From positions 70,719,177 to 70,783,176 of the forward strand of contig CM042157.1 of NCBI GenBank assembly GCA_023376005.1: DNA of 64,000 bases. The letters are read 5' to 3'. Below, piece by piece: positions 31,621 through 42,974 of the stretch. Position numbers and translations under genes: made by a program. The stretch comes from Doryteuthis pealeii (Eukaryota > Mollusca > Cephalopoda > Myopsida > Loliginidae). The number at the start of each line of letters is the position of its first letter. The stretch's first letter is position 1. The notes under the pieces are model-generated. The model made no database searches. It was not told where the DNA came from and saw only the letters and a program-made list of their open reading frames with translations.

Positions 31621-31985
31621 TCATTGTGGTGTAATGGTTAGGAAGCTAGTCTCACAATTCTATTACTACTGAATAGCGAGTTTCATCCTCACTGAATGCC
31701 CCATACTTGGGACCTTGTGTCACATCCTACTTGTGACGAATGGGTTAGGTAAATATCTTAAGATACCATCGTGATGTAATGGTTGGCTAGCTAGTCATAC
31801 ACATCCATAACTACTGAATAGCGAGTTTGGTTCTAGCTGGATGTCCCATACCTGCGACCTTGTGTCACATCCTACCTATGGCAAACAGGTTGGGTAAATA
31901 TCTTAGGATCCCATCATGGTGTAATAGTTAGCAAGCTAGTCTTGCAGATCCATCACTACTGAATAACGAGTTCGATCCTAATAAA
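31621..31985 (+). repeat. Triplet array of tRNA-like units
   Basis: Three head-to-tail units of about 145 bp, each with a box A (TGGTGTAATGGTTAG), a CTACTGAATA segment and a box B (GCGAGTTCGATCC and variants), followed by GACCTTGTGTCACATCCTAC. No unit folds into a complete tRNA. Looks like a SINE-type monomer amplified in tandem. Confidence 0.72.
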
Positions 31986-32045
31986 ATTAATAAACTGGTA
32001 TAAATAATCTTCCTTAACCTCATGTGTACTGATAAATTGGTAGCT

Positions 32046-32330
32046 GCATAAAAATCTAAAAGGACGCAAAAAAATTGTTCCTATGCGTCCCAGGGTTTTT
32101 TTTTCTTCCCCCACCATTACCAGCTAACTGTAAATACATTTCAATATTCGGAAACGAATTACACTGTATGGGGTACAAGGTAGGGGTTAGACAGCTTTAG
32201 TTGTTCATAGATAAGAACTCTGCAATTTATTAAGAAACTTTAGTTGGGGTCCATCAAATTACCCGGGGACTCATTCAAATCAAATACATGTGTCCCAGGA
32301 CGCACTAAATTAAAAAGCTGTCAGCATCAC
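32046..32330 (-). mobile_element. M1 MITE, one end deleted
   Basis: Minus strand CAGTGATGCTGACAGC and the body TTTGATTTGAATGAGTCCC; the other end is replaced near AAATCTAAAAGGACGC. Confidence 0.65.
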
Positions 32331-32361
32331 TGAACTTCATGTGAATCAATAAATACTTGTA

Positions 32362-32760
32362 GTTGACCCTCAGCCACCGCTTTCTAGCACCCATATGATA
32401 AAGAAGGGTGGGTGTTTGCTATAAGAGCAATTTGAAGAATTCAGTGGGGGTCAAGTCAAGTCCTAGCGACTACAGGATTGTGATAAAGGGTGGGTGTTTG
32501 CTATAAGAGCAATTTGAAGAATACAGTGAGGGGACAATCCTGTAGTCGCTAGGACTTGACTTGACCAGCTGATTGATCAGATGGGGTCTCTCCGACTGCC
32601 AGTCTAGTCCAAGTAAGAGCCAAAATGAACTGTTGCATGTCACAAGACCATTTAGTACCTGGATCAGCCACAACAATCCTGTTCCCAGACATTACAGGTT
32701 GTCACCCCCGACCAACAGGTGGCACCATTGGGGGTGGGGGATCTTGCAATTGTCCTCACA
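32362..32760 (-). repeat. SINE-A, rearranged
   Basis: Reverse-complement SINE-A (GACCCTCAGCCACCGCTTTC, GCACCCATATGATAAAGAAG, AACCTGTAATG-side 5' region), with a direct plus inverted duplication at 32398-32566. Confidence 0.75.
32398..32566. repeat. Direct repeat plus 33-bp perfect inverted repeat
   Basis: A segment of about 50 bp (GGGTGGGTGTTTGCTATAAG...) occurs at 32405 and again at 32489. Around the second copy GGTCAAGTCAAGTCCTAGCG (32449-) is repeated inverted at 32534-32566. The pattern fits replication template switching. Confidence 0.8.
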
Positions 32761-32867
32761 CCAATTCCATATTGGTTAAATCTGGAAACATCTTTTTTAA
32801 ATTTCTATCTTTAAGAAACTTAGAACTTTTGACACGCAAAATTCATCAAGCGTTCCATATTTTTACG

Positions 32868-33095
32868 GGCGGGTTTAGCTCAGTCAGTAAAACATTCGCC
32901 TAGAAATCACAAGTTTCTGGGTTCAATGCCAGTCCCTCCCTACCAACAGCTTGAGTAATCTGATCTCTGTGGCAAAGCATCTGGGAGCCGATGGTAAATG
33001 TGGCACTCCACCTCAGCCCAAGCAAAATAGAAATAGGATAGTCTCCCTCGCTGTTTGGCTGATACTAACAATAGGCCACTATGCAGACTTTATTT
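32868..33095 (+). repeat. SINE-I, diverged
   Basis: GGCGGGTTTAGCTCAGTCAG head, GGTTCAATGCC box B, GGCACTCCACCTCAG body. Lacks some of the 3' part. Confidence 0.75.
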
Positions 33096-33223
33096 ACTAC
33101 TTTATTTTAAATACAAAGAAAAATATGGAATCCATTGAGAAGAGACCAAGTTATCTCATCAGTTTAATAAGACACAACAAAAGATCCTCCACAATGAGAT
33201 ATACAATTAAAAGAAAAATAATT

Positions 33224-33660
33224 ATGGTTTGGTTTTGTTTTACGGCATATCAACCTCGGTGGGTCATTTAATGCCGACAAAGTTTTGAAATAAATTCATT
33301 CTTAATGGATAATCAAATTTTGTTTATAAACTCATGTTTTTCTATTTAACCCATAGATGGGACCCTAACAGGTACTACCACTCCGGGTCAGAGTGGACCA
33401 GAGAGCAATGGTGACGAAGGGATGCTTCACATTTACCAGACCTCCAGAACTGGAACCTCACCATCAGATAGAGTTTAATGTCATTCCCAAGACATGAAGA
33501 CTCTCAGCCACCGCCTTCTAGCACCTATATGATAAAAAGAGTTGGGGCTTGCCATAAGGGTAATAGGGTTGGGCAATCATATAGGTGCTAGGGCTTGACG
33601 TGACCAGCCGAGGTCTCTCTGACCGACCGACTAGCCCAAGAAACAGCCAAAGTGGAGTTT
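33224..33660 (-). repeat. SINE-A, 5'-truncated
   Basis: TTTACGGCATATCAACCTCG, TACCACTCCGGGTCAGAGTG, CTAGGGCTTGACGTGACCAG and GACCGACTAGCCCAAG in reverse complement. Confidence 0.82.
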
Positions 33661-33702
33661 TGCAAGAAAAATAATTATGCAGAGATGCAAATACATGCAC
33701 GT

Positions 33703-33960
33703 GTTACATAATCTATTTAGAATAATGGGGTCCATGGAAAGTTACCCGACAGTTGTGGACGGGTAATGACCTTTTGATTTGACCCCTTGGGAACAAGCCA
33801 TTACAGACACATGGGAATAAGTTTTAGTTTAGTTCAGATGCGATGCAGATTTCAGAGCAGGTGGACCTGTAGGTTGCCGCTCTGATATCGTTTCTCACCG
33901 TGACGGATGATAACGGGCTGGGTTCTGGAAATAAAGCTTGATCAAGAAAACAACTAAGTC
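33703..33960. other. Unassigned segment, LTR-like features
   Basis: Starts TGTTACATAATC and ends near ATTAAAACA, with an AATAAAGC poly-A-type signal (33930) and CpG-containing middle. I could not show flanking duplications, so solo-LTR identity is only a possibility. Confidence 0.25.
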
Positions 33961-33961
33961 T

Positions 33962-34285
33962 TGTTTGTTAATTGAATATTAAAACAAGCAATGTCCAGTC
34001 CAGCACAAAGAAGAATCAACCCCAAAGGAGAAGCCCTGAAGAGAAGTAAGCCCAAAAAGAAGAACATGGTGGCCAGACGAGTTAGCAGGAACCAGTAGAA
34101 GCAGAAGTGTAACAAGTAAGACCATCACCATCATCATCATCATCATATCAAAACAAACAATGTCCAGCCCAGCACAAAAAAGGATGAACCCCAACTCTGA
34201 AGAGAAGTAAGCACAACAAGAAGAACATGGCGACCAGAGGAGTTAGCAGGAACCAGTAGAAGCAGAAGTGTAACAAGTAACACCA
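33962..34285 (+). repeat. Imperfect 150-bp tandem duplication with ATC repeat
   Basis: CAATGTCCAG(T/C)CCAGCACAAA and AGTTAGCAGGAACCAGTAGA each occur twice, separated by (CATCAT)n at 34123-34145. Short frame from ATG at 33990 (MSSPAQRRIN..., Lys/Arg-rich, 36 codons) is degraded in the second copy. May be a remnant of a coding retroelement 3' end. Confidence 0.6.
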
Positions 34286-34329
34286 TGACCTACCCTATCT
34301 GTCTCTCTCACTGATTATATTAAAAAAAG

Positions 34330-34572
34330 TAAAGTCGTCGAGGCGGCCTAATATCGGTATCAGCCAGACAGCGAGGGAGCCTATCCCCTTTTCACTAGCG
34401 CTAGACCAAGGAGATTGTTATTGCGTCTGAAGTGGAGCGCCACACCTACCATCAGCTCCTTACTTCACCGCACAGATCCCTGTGCTACTCATACGCTGAG
34501 TTGGCGAGGGCCGGTATCGAACTGGGCACCTTGCAGTTTCTAACCGAACGCTCTACCGACTGAGCTACACCC
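34330..34572 (-). repeat. SINE-I, full length
   Basis: Minus strand GTAGCTCAGTCGGTAGAGCG, GTTCGATACCGGCC, GCGGTGAAGTAAGGAGCTGA, ending at the GACGACTTTACTTTTTT tail. CpG sites are well kept, suggesting a young copy. Confidence 0.88.
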
Positions 34573-34585
34573 GAGAAAAGGAATA

Positions 34586-34665
34586 TATAACACACGTCCT
34601 GCATCACTAACATATAAAAATCTAAAAGGATGCAGTAAAATCGTATCCATACATACCAGGTACAA
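34586..34665 (-). mobile_element. M1 MITE fragment
   Basis: GTCCTGCATCACTAACATA and AAAATCTAAAAGGATGCAGT match the M1 right part in reverse. Confidence 0.55.
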
Positions 34666-34828
34666 TTTTACCACAAAAAAATCCCGATACATTGCACATA
34701 ACCAACCTCTAACAGTTCAGGGATGCCAATTCTCCGCTAATTGCCAGAAAATAGCTTCATCTTTGGGGTTTTTTTGGGTTTTTTTTAAATATTTTTAATA
34801 TTAAATAACTTATTTGTTTTTTTTTTAA

Positions 34829-35325
34829 CTCTTTGCCTGGTTTAACTCTTAACATCCTGTTAAGAATTTTCTAAGTCCAGAGCCCAATTCCTATAACCAT
34901 TTATCAAAAAAAGGGTAAAAATGACATTTTCATTTAAAGTTACCTGTTATTTCCCTTAAATCAAAGACTTCTAAATATGTTTAATATTACATTTAAACAA
35001 AGGCTATCATTTGGGGTAGATTAGAAAAATGAATGTGACTTCCAGCCGGGTGGAATGAGGCGGTATAGGATGTTAAGAGTTAAACCACCCACAGTGGCTC
35101 TACCACTACTGCGATCCTACCATAAACCGATGACAGCGGCTTTCTCACATGTCACTTGTTTACACTGAAAAAATCCCTCAGATTACAATGATAATAGGAC
35201 TTTATTTGAATAGAATGAGTTCTGAGGTGAATAGACAGTGGACTTTAAAATATGCCATCATACACATAAAATATACCAAGAAAATTTGGTACAGCCATGT
35301 GGGAGGGGATTTGGTAGGCAAAGGG
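34829..35325. mobile_element. TTAA MITE P2, split by P1
   Basis: TTAA at 34825-34828 and 35326-35329; ends CTCTTTGCCTGG and GGTAGGCAAAGGG. Interior GAGTTCTGAGGTGAATAGAC matches the P2 copy at 48957-49610 in reverse. A P1 copy sits 13 bp from its left end. Confidence 0.8.
34846..35079. mobile_element. TTAA MITE P1 nested in P2
   Basis: TTAA at 34842-34845 and 35080-35083; ends CTCTTAACATCCTGTTAAGA and CGGTATAGGATGTTAAGAG. Opposite orientation to 22316-22546, single internal unit. Confidence 0.85.
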
Positions 35326-35352
35326 TTAAAAAAAAAAAAAAATTTCGGGTGC

Positions 35353-35356
<4 letters not shown>

Positions 35357-35389
<33 letters not shown>
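35357..35389. repeat. (TA)n microsatellite
   Basis: Alternating TA adjoining foldback E2b; a second (TA)n tract closes it at about 35733. Confidence 0.9.
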
Positions 35390-35393
<4 letters not shown>

Positions 35394-35735
35394 TCTCTGA
35401 ATGTTTGAGATGAGGCTTGAAGATTAGTACTATTAGCGTTATTCGGACTATTGTCCCCATCTTCATTGTTATTTGTACAACATTTCGGCCGATATACCCT
35501 CCGGCCTTCTTCAGGTATTTCTTGCTGGATTTGGAAACCTTCTCGGACTCGGGAACTTTCTTGTTCCGTGATGGCTCCCGAATACGACAAGAAAGTTCCC
35601 GAGTTCAAAAAGAAGGTTTCCGAGTCCGAGAAGAAATACCTGAAGAAGGCCAGAGGGTATATCGGCCGAAACATTGTACAAATAACAATGAAGATGGGGA
35701 CAATAGTCCGAATAACGCTAATAGTACTAATATAT
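35394..35735. mobile_element. Foldback E2b, best E2 copy
   Basis: Arms from TTAGTACTATTAGCGTTATT to AATAACGCTAATAGTACTAA are inverted over about 150 bp. Hammerhead-like cores: plus CTGAAGA 35640-35646 and GAAA 35668-35671; mirror core at about 35486-35514. The core has GGCC/GGCC as stem II with one unpaired A. The centre reads as AAGAAAGTTCCCGAGTTC-type repeats (a Lys/Glu/Val frame, MAPEYDKKVP...). Confidence 0.75.
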
Positions 35736-35861
35736 ATATATATATATTTAGAGAGTTAAACTAATAGTTCATTCTCACTGGGTGCCTCATTTTGGGTGTG
35801 TTTCAAACTAAACTAAGCCTAATCAATTAGTGTAAAAATCCATTTAATTTCATCTATCTAC

Positions 35862-36080
35862 ATCAAGCTCAGAACCACAAGGTTCTGGGTTCAACACTGA
35901 CCCTCGCCAACTCAGGGTATGAATAGCATAGCTTGGATCTGTGCAGTAAAGTGAGGAGCTGATGGTAGGTGTGGCGCTTCACCTCAGATACCAAAACAAT
36001 CTCCTTGGTCTAGTACTAGCGAAAAGGATATAGACTCACTCGCTGTCCAGCTGATACTGACTATAGGCCACTGTCTACTT
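35862..36080 (+). repeat. SINE-I, 5'-truncated
   Basis: Begins CATCAAGCTCAGAACCACAA as does 1947, retains GGGTTCAACAC box B and the TGAGGAGCTGATGGTAGGTG body to CTGATACTGACTATAGGCC. Confidence 0.75.
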
Positions 36081-36089
36081 AAAAAAAGT

Positions 36090-36290
36090 GTAATGGTTAT
36101 CATTGTAAGAAATGGACACAGCAACATAAGTTCAAATCTTGGACAAGGCTGCTCACATTTCACATAGTGCTGATACCATTAGGAAAGGTATGCATCCAAC
36201 TATTCACTCTCCAGCTATGGGTAAATAGTAGGGCTAACTGAGCTTTTTAACTTTGCTAAGGCAACTGGTCTGCTTAAAGGAAAAAAAATG
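36090..36290 (+). repeat. SINE-II, head partly lost
   Basis: GTGTAATGGTTATCATTG, AGTTCAAATCTTGGACAAGG, ACTATTCACTCTCCAGCTATG, GGGTAAATAGTAGGG. Confidence 0.7.
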
Positions 36291-37490
36291 ACCTGTGTCA
36301 CATCCTACTCATATACATACATGAACTAAAATTAACCGTCAAATACAAGACTTAAAATTTTGCTTCCCATGTTGAGATTTTTTTTTTTTAAATATTTAAA
36401 TACAAATTCTGAAAGAAAAAGAAAAAAAAAGACTACTTATTTTTCATCAAATAAATGAAGATTTAGCTAACTAAACTGAACAAATAAATATGGGGATTCC
36501 ATATACCTAGATCAGTTTTAGTAGATTCTCTAAATTGATTATAAAAACTAAAAGAACACTTTAAATTCTTTACACTTAAATTGCTAAAATATTTTCCAGT
36601 TTATTCTCAAAAAAAGATAAAAAGAATTACCTCCCCTTAAAACTTAAAAGGTGTTTTCTCAAATTTAAAGATTTCACTTTAAAACGATATTTTAGATGAA
36701 AATGACAAAAAGAAATTCAAATAGTAAGCTAATGGTTTTTATTTACAGAATGAAGCAAGTAAACTTATGAAACGAACTTCTCAAATTGGTATCTATTGCA
36801 AATGAAGAAAAAAATAAATATCTTAACCAATTTTTGAATTTTCATTAACCAAATTAAAAACATAAAATCAAATTGAAAGGGGGATTACTTTTTGTCTCTT
36901 TGGTGTTCATATTTTGTTTTTTAATTTTTTTAAAGAAATAAAAAGGACCACAGAAAACGGGTAGGTTAACTTAATTAAGTTGGAAAAGCCATTAAACTTA
37001 ACCTGGCAAAAAAAGAGTGACATAAGTGAAGCAGCTATTTTTTTCAATACCCACATTGCAAGGTTTCTAAAAATTACACTTAAAACAGAATGTTCCTACA
37101 AGAGTACAAATACTGTGGTAAAATGCAATCATCAGCTAATAAATCGATTTTAGCTGCTAAATATATTTTTTTAATTGTGTAAAAAAAATATACATAGCTA
37201 TAAACTGACTAGTAAATGATTTAGTCATCATTTGTATGGTGAAAGGTATACAATTAAAAGCAGTGGAAATATCTAACGTTCTACAGAGGCGACGACTTCT
37301 AAGGGCTACAATCCTTTTTTTTTTTTTTTTCTTTTTTTTTTTTAGGTGGTAATGAAGTAGTAAGTAGATATGTCTGTTGAGTGAGGCTAACAGAAGTAGG
37401 TTATGCAGTCGGACGAACCAAACAGAAGCCGCGTATGCGCTGGGGGTGAGGGAAGAGAGACAGACATATTTTGCCTGAGAAGCTGTGAAA

Positions 37491-37558
37491 ATGGCGGATA
37501 TAAAGGAGCCAAGCAACCATTTAAGAGGATTTATAGCGGAGGAAGGGGGAAGAATAAC
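37491..37558 (+). CDS. Candidate first coding exon (speculative)
   Basis: Within a CpG-bearing islet, AAAATGGCGGATATAAAGG gives ATG at 37491 in good context. The frame (MADIKEPSNHLRGFIAEEGG..., 22 codons plus 2 bases) runs to AAC followed by GTGAGCAG at 37559, a consensus-like 5' splice donor. No family was recognised, no next exon found, and the minus strand is open too, so this remains a hypothesis. The TATAAAGG inside it could instead be a core promoter. Confidence 0.2.
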
Positions 37559-40500
37559 GTGAGCAGATAAAAAAAATATACACAGACAGTAACAGCTTAC
37601 TACAACAAATAAACAAAGCGATATATTATTATTATTATTATTATATAGATATAAATATATATACATATATATATAAATAAACAAACTTCCTCCACTACTA
37701 CTACTAACTACTACAACAACATCTCAATTATTAGCAACAAAGTGAACAGTGTTAATTTTTCTTACTTCCAATATGTCACACACAAAATACTTTGTTGCCG
37801 CCACTATGTAGGAATGCAATGCTTTATAGTAACTTTTTTTTTAAGCAGAAACAAATTAATATCTCTCTACTTTATACCATTTCTGAAACCTTGCTTTATT
37901 GTTTTCGTTTTTAGAAACCTTTTTAGTAGTACGATTCTCTTATCTAATTCGTTTTCAAAATGTTACAAAATACAAATTTTAAAGAGTTTCATATGCAAGA
38001 TAAAAAAAAACTAAAAGGAAAGTAATTCTGTTGTTGGCTATGAAGTAGTCTACACGCCTTAAGTAAAACATTTAAAATTTATACTAAAATGCTACATAAT
38101 CTTCATTTTAGAAGAAAATATTTTCATCTCTAGTTTTCTACTAAACTTACTGCTGTGTAAACAAAATTGATTTGATTAAATAATATAATTATCTTTCCTT
38201 AATTTTAATTAACTTTAAAATTCCAGAGTCAAAATGCCTTTTGATTTAGGCATTTCCTTCAATTTACCTGTAACAGATGAAATGGATGATACAAAGTTTT
38301 GTTTGGTTGGTTTTTTATAATGATATTTAATGAGAAAATTGAAAACGATATCTTTTTTTTATATATACCTTTTCAGCTTTTTTTTAATACGATTTCTCAA
38401 GATAGTGATAAAATAAATATTTAGGGATTAAGTATTAAAATAATATTTAAATAGACATAAAAATAATTCATTTTATGGAAAATATTTTTAAACAACTCTT
38501 ATTTCCTTTTTAATTGAAATATGATGAGGTAATCAGTTTAATGCAAGGACATTGACAGCCTCCCATAATATTTCTACCTACATTAATATTCATGAGATGA
38601 TTTGCATATTAATTTGCTAGAAATAGAAGGAAAAAAATACCAAGATTTTCTTAATGATGGAAGCTTAAATTTTTTGGCTCTCTGATAGTGATACGTATTT
38701 GTGTACATCCACCTTTTGAATAAATAAATAAAAATGTTTTGATAAAAATAAATAAGTAAATAAATAAAATAACGAAGTGTGAGAAAGAGATTTTGAGGGT
38801 CGAATTTCAGTGTTACACAATACACAGAAAATAACTTTTAAACCTTAAATCTACCGTAGAAGAGACAAGTCTATCATTCCATATTTTTTTTAACCCTCTT
38901 ATAACTAAACGAAGGGGGAAATGACGTCAGCTCATTAATCACATAGCAAATCACATTTACATACATACAAGAAAAACACAGTAACAAACTGTAAACATTG
39001 TTGAGGAGACCCAATAAAACGGAAATAAAAATTAAATAATTAGCAAAAATCAAATAACAAGAACAAGCATTAATCAAATTAACTTTTTTTCGGCTCATTT
39101 TTTTTTTAAATATAAAATTATAAGTTATTGTTAATGTTAATGTAATTTATAACACTTGTCTTATCCCTTTTTTCTGCATAAATATTGGGGGAGGGATTTT
39201 TAATACAGAAAAAATAAAATAAATAAATAAAACACGTGACCATAGAAATTCATAGGCATTTGTTGTTTTTTTTTTAAGTACAAACCTTTTCTTTAAGACT
39301 ATTATTAAAGTTTTATTTTAATTTTTTTTAAATAATAATAGACTATTATTATTAATAGTTTATGTAAGATTAATATCTAATTTTCACTTGTATTTATGAT
39401 GCACTAGCAGTATAAATCTAAAAGTCGTTTTGTATTAAATTAAAAAACATGAAAAAGATTATTTTTTTAAATGAGTACATATAAAAAAAACACCGGCATT
39501 TGAGTATTTTTTTGGCTGATGATTGCGTCAATTAACTCCTTTCTTTTTCTTCTTCTTTTCACTCAACTCAAAATTTGAGGAAGAAAAAGAAAAAGAAAGT
39601 GAAGGGGGGTCAGCCAATGCTAAACGATATGACAAAACCCTCACCACAGGCAAATAAATGAGGAGTAAATTTTTGTTATATTTTATTACGATGGCTCAAC
39701 TTCTGAATCTTTAGGCAAAGTCAGTTGTTATTGATGCAACTGTTTTCTCTTTACACATTCATAAAACAATGTTCAGAATCTCACTACAATTTAATACGAG
39801 TAATTACGTTATCTTTTAAAAAAAAGAGTGACAAGTCGTTTAAACTTAGACAAAATTAAAATAAATTGAAATTATTTTTTTTAAACTATCAAACATTCGA
39901 AAAAAAAAAACTTGGATCATCAAAGTTGGGAGTGATATATTTACAAAAATAAAATAAAATTTACTGAGTAATACAAATAAAAACAAAATATTCTCTGGTA
40001 TAATAATTACCAATTTGAGGAAAAATCCGTCAAGTTTACGAAAAACAGATACGCAACCCGTATGTCCCTGTTGTGATTAAAACCTTAAAAATACTCAATC
40101 AAAACTTTTCTTATTTGCGATTTACTTGCAATTTAAATTTTTAGTACTTAAGATTTTATTATTTTATATAAAAAATAACACTCTACCAAGTTATTTAATA
40201 CATTTCATCGTTATGATTAACAATTTTTAAAGTCGGTTCTTTTAAAATATTTTGTAAAACCCATTTTGAGTTGAGGATTAAGGTTGTCATTTTTCGTGAA
40301 GTTTGAGAACTATGAATTTTCTCTAAAAATGAACGTACAAAAATAAAATAAAATAAATAGGGGTAAGAGATAAAAAGAGAGTTTTTTGGGTTTTTTTAAA
40401 TTGTCTCTTTTGCTTTTTGCCTAAACTACTATTTCCCCAGATTCTTCATCGATTAAAAAAAAAAGAACAAAAACAAAAAAAACGTACACTTTAGATATTG

Positions 40501-40867
40501 TCGCCCCTGGTTTATTTTAATCTTTAAAACAGAACAATAATAAAACCCACATGTAACCACATAACATACCAAGTCAAGTATTTAACTGTCAAAATGTTTA
40601 CTAAACAGCAAGATCTGGTAATTACTAAAATCAGAAAATTGTTAAGAAAGGAATGCTTAAGGTTTTTAAACACCAACACACCATTCACTTACTCTAAAGA
40701 TAAGCGACCCGCGAGAACTGAAAAAAAATATACGAATTCACAGGTTTTACCGACATTACTAACGACTTTATGATTTTAAATGAATTTCTATCTTCCGTAA
40801 AGGACAAGTTAAAAATAAGGGTTAGGGGCTGAAATAGCCTCAACCAAGAATAAAAACGTCAGAACAT

Positions 40868-41100
40868 TCACTTACCCACAACTATGTGTGTTTACTTCAG
40901 GCAGGAGGACATTTCGCGCGTAGGCTTCATTGCCCGGATGTTGGCAAGGTCGAGGTCACAACGGTGGCGGCGGCGACGACGACGGTGGAGGGGATTGATG
41001 TGTGTTGTGTATTTTATTGCTCGCGTTGAATTGGATTTTGTTCCTATTTTTCGACATAAACATGAATATCTTACATTCTTTTACTTACCTCTTGTTAAAT
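40868..41100 (-). promoter_or_regulatory. CpG-rich islet with two minus-strand donor sites
   Basis: 40900-41000 is rich in CG/CGG (GGTGGCGGCGGCGACGACGA). On the minus strand, GTTGTGG-GTAAGTG ends at about 40870 and AAGAG-GTAAGTAAAAG lies at about 41080-41095; both are near-consensus splice donors. This fits alternative non-coding first exons of a minus-strand gene, but no coding exon was identified downstream. Confidence 0.25.
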
Positions 41101-41750
41101 ATTATCAACAGAATTTATATTTATTTACTACAATGTTTATTGTCTAATGCTACTACTAGACGAATCGTCATTTTTGTCTTGCCTCCACTAGCATTGTCAC
41201 TTTAAAAATCAAAAAGATCTTTCTTTAAGATGTCTGTGTTGTGAAAAATACAAGTATGTAATTGATGTAGTTTATTTATAAATACAAAAAAAATAGCATT
41301 CTTCAAGCGAAATACAGAGATAGATATCGCCGATTTATTTATTTATTTTTTTATCTTTGAAAAATAAGTATTAAAAAATTCGAGCAAGAGGTATCTGTTA
41401 CCCAATTAAGAGGAAGGGGTATTAATGTGACAAACATGTTAGCTTTAAAAGTTTTCTGAAACATACAGGTGTGTTTGTGTATAAGTAAATGACAAGTGTT
41501 AAAAAGGTGCTTGACTGAAGAGATTATACTAAGTGGAATGTGGTGGCCCATGTGCTGACGCCACAATGATATAAAAATAAATATTTGATAAATAAGAGAA
41601 ATAAATAAAATTAACGGGTAATTTATTTGATTTTGAATTAAAACAGCAAACAATTTGAGTCGTTTGACTGATGAATTTCTGGCAGTACTTAAGTCATAAC
41701 ATACCATAGAGGATGTCCAACAAAATATATTTAAAAAAAACAAACATCCC

Positions 41751-42365
41751 AGCCCTGTTGGTTGGGGCTTTAGAATACACCTCTGCAGAGGGGTAAGACC
41801 CCCTTAATGGGACCACCTGTTGGCCGTGGGTGGCGATCTGTGATGCTTAAGGATGGAACCCTGGTGGCTGAACAGTTCAAGACATGCAACACTACATTTT
41901 GGCCCTTTCTTAGGCTAGCTGGTTAGTCGGAGATGCACCCTCCGATCAATTGGTTGTTCACGTCAAGCCCTAGCACCTATACGATTGTCCCAACCCTATT
42001 GCCCTTATAGCAAACACCAACCCTTTGTATTATATATATGTGCTAGAAGGTGGTGGCTGAAGGTCTTAGTGTCCTGGGCATGACGTTAAACTCTATTTGA
42101 TCATGAGGTTCTAATTCTGGAGCTCTGGGAAATGTGGAGTATCCCTTCATCACCATTACTCCCAGGTCTACTCTGACCTGGAGTGGTAGTGCCTGTTAGG
42201 GTCCCATCTATGGGTTGAATATAAGAAAAAAATGAGTTTAAAAATTGAAATTAAAAAAAATTTTGAACACCCATAAAAGTATAAATGGAACAATACGGCT
42301 TTGGCATAAAATAACCCAATAAGGATTGACATGTCGTAGAATCCAACCAACCAAACCAAACCAAA
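41751..42365 (+). repeat. SINE-A, essentially full length
   Basis: Starts AGCCCTGTTGGTTGGGGCTT, includes TCAAGCCCTAGCACCTATAC and GGTAGTGCCTGTTAGGGTCC, and ends ATTGACATGTCGTAGAATCC plus (AACCA)n. About 600 bp. Confidence 0.88.
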
Positions 42366-42377
42366 CCAAAAGCATCC

Positions 42378-42867
42378 GGCTGACTTCTGATTTAGGTCGG
42401 AAAAATTAACACGGAAAGTTTTTTGGTGGTACCCAATGATAGTTTAACTACAGTCTATGAATTAACATTTTGCGAATTGGGTTACAGTTTTAGGGGATTA
42501 AGGTTGTTTTTAATTACGTATTGCTTAAAAAAGATAAACAACAAAAAACCCAAATTACTATACATTTAATTAACCATTGAAATTAATTATTGAATCTATT
42601 ATTGAGACAGTTGTTTGTGTTAGTATTGCAATGTATAATTTCAATTAAACTTAGTTTTAAAAAATATTTTTCAACATTAAATGTATAGTAATTTGGTTTT
42701 TTTGTTGTTTATCTTTTTTAAGCAATACGTAATTAAAAACAACCTTAATCCCCTAAAACCGTAACCCAATTCGCAAAATGTTAATCCATAGACTGTAGTT
42801 AAACTGTCATTGGGGATCACCAAAAAACTTTCTGTTTTAATTTTCCGATTGTTTTCAGAAGTCAGCC
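42378..42867. mobile_element. Foldback F1, long arms
   Basis: GGCTGACTTCTGATTTAGGT is mirrored at the right end (CAGAAGTCAGCC). About 200-bp arms, AT-rich centre containing GAAATTAATTATTGAATCTA. No flanking duplication could be seen here; see 57063 for the TSD. Confidence 0.85.
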
Positions 42868-42974
42868 ATTAAGTGTTGTAAGGGAAGATATTTCCCCAAC
42901 AAAATAGTTGGAGTTGTCCAATGGAACACAAAGATACGAATATGTGAGTTTATTCGTAGTTGAATTACATAGTA

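Larger units (their letters stand above)
36330..41750. other. Longest repeat-poor interval; candidate gene territory
   Basis: No copy of the SINE, Helitron or MITE families was recognised for about 5.4 kb, which contrasts with the rest of the window. It holds two CpG-containing islets (37270-37560 and 40870-41010) and otherwise AT-rich unique sequence. I infer purifying pressure or recent uniqueness: intron or regulatory DNA of a host gene is possible. Confidence 0.45.

Noticed and set aside
35569..35700. Small protein gene (MAPEYDKKVP...) in foldback E2b
   Set aside because: The frame follows roughly 24-bp internal repeats of the palindrome and is not preserved in E2a or E2c.
37157..37684. 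175-codon minus-strand frame, the longest in the window
   Set aside because: Starts in (TA)n, contains poly-Asn and poly-Lys from simple repeats, and shows no domain. The CpG islet it crosses looks more like a promoter or first exon on the plus strand.
41002..41205. Plus-strand frame across the CpG islet
   Set aside because: Leu/Ile/Phe-rich translation of AT-rich DNA with no motif; minus-strand splice donors fit the region better.
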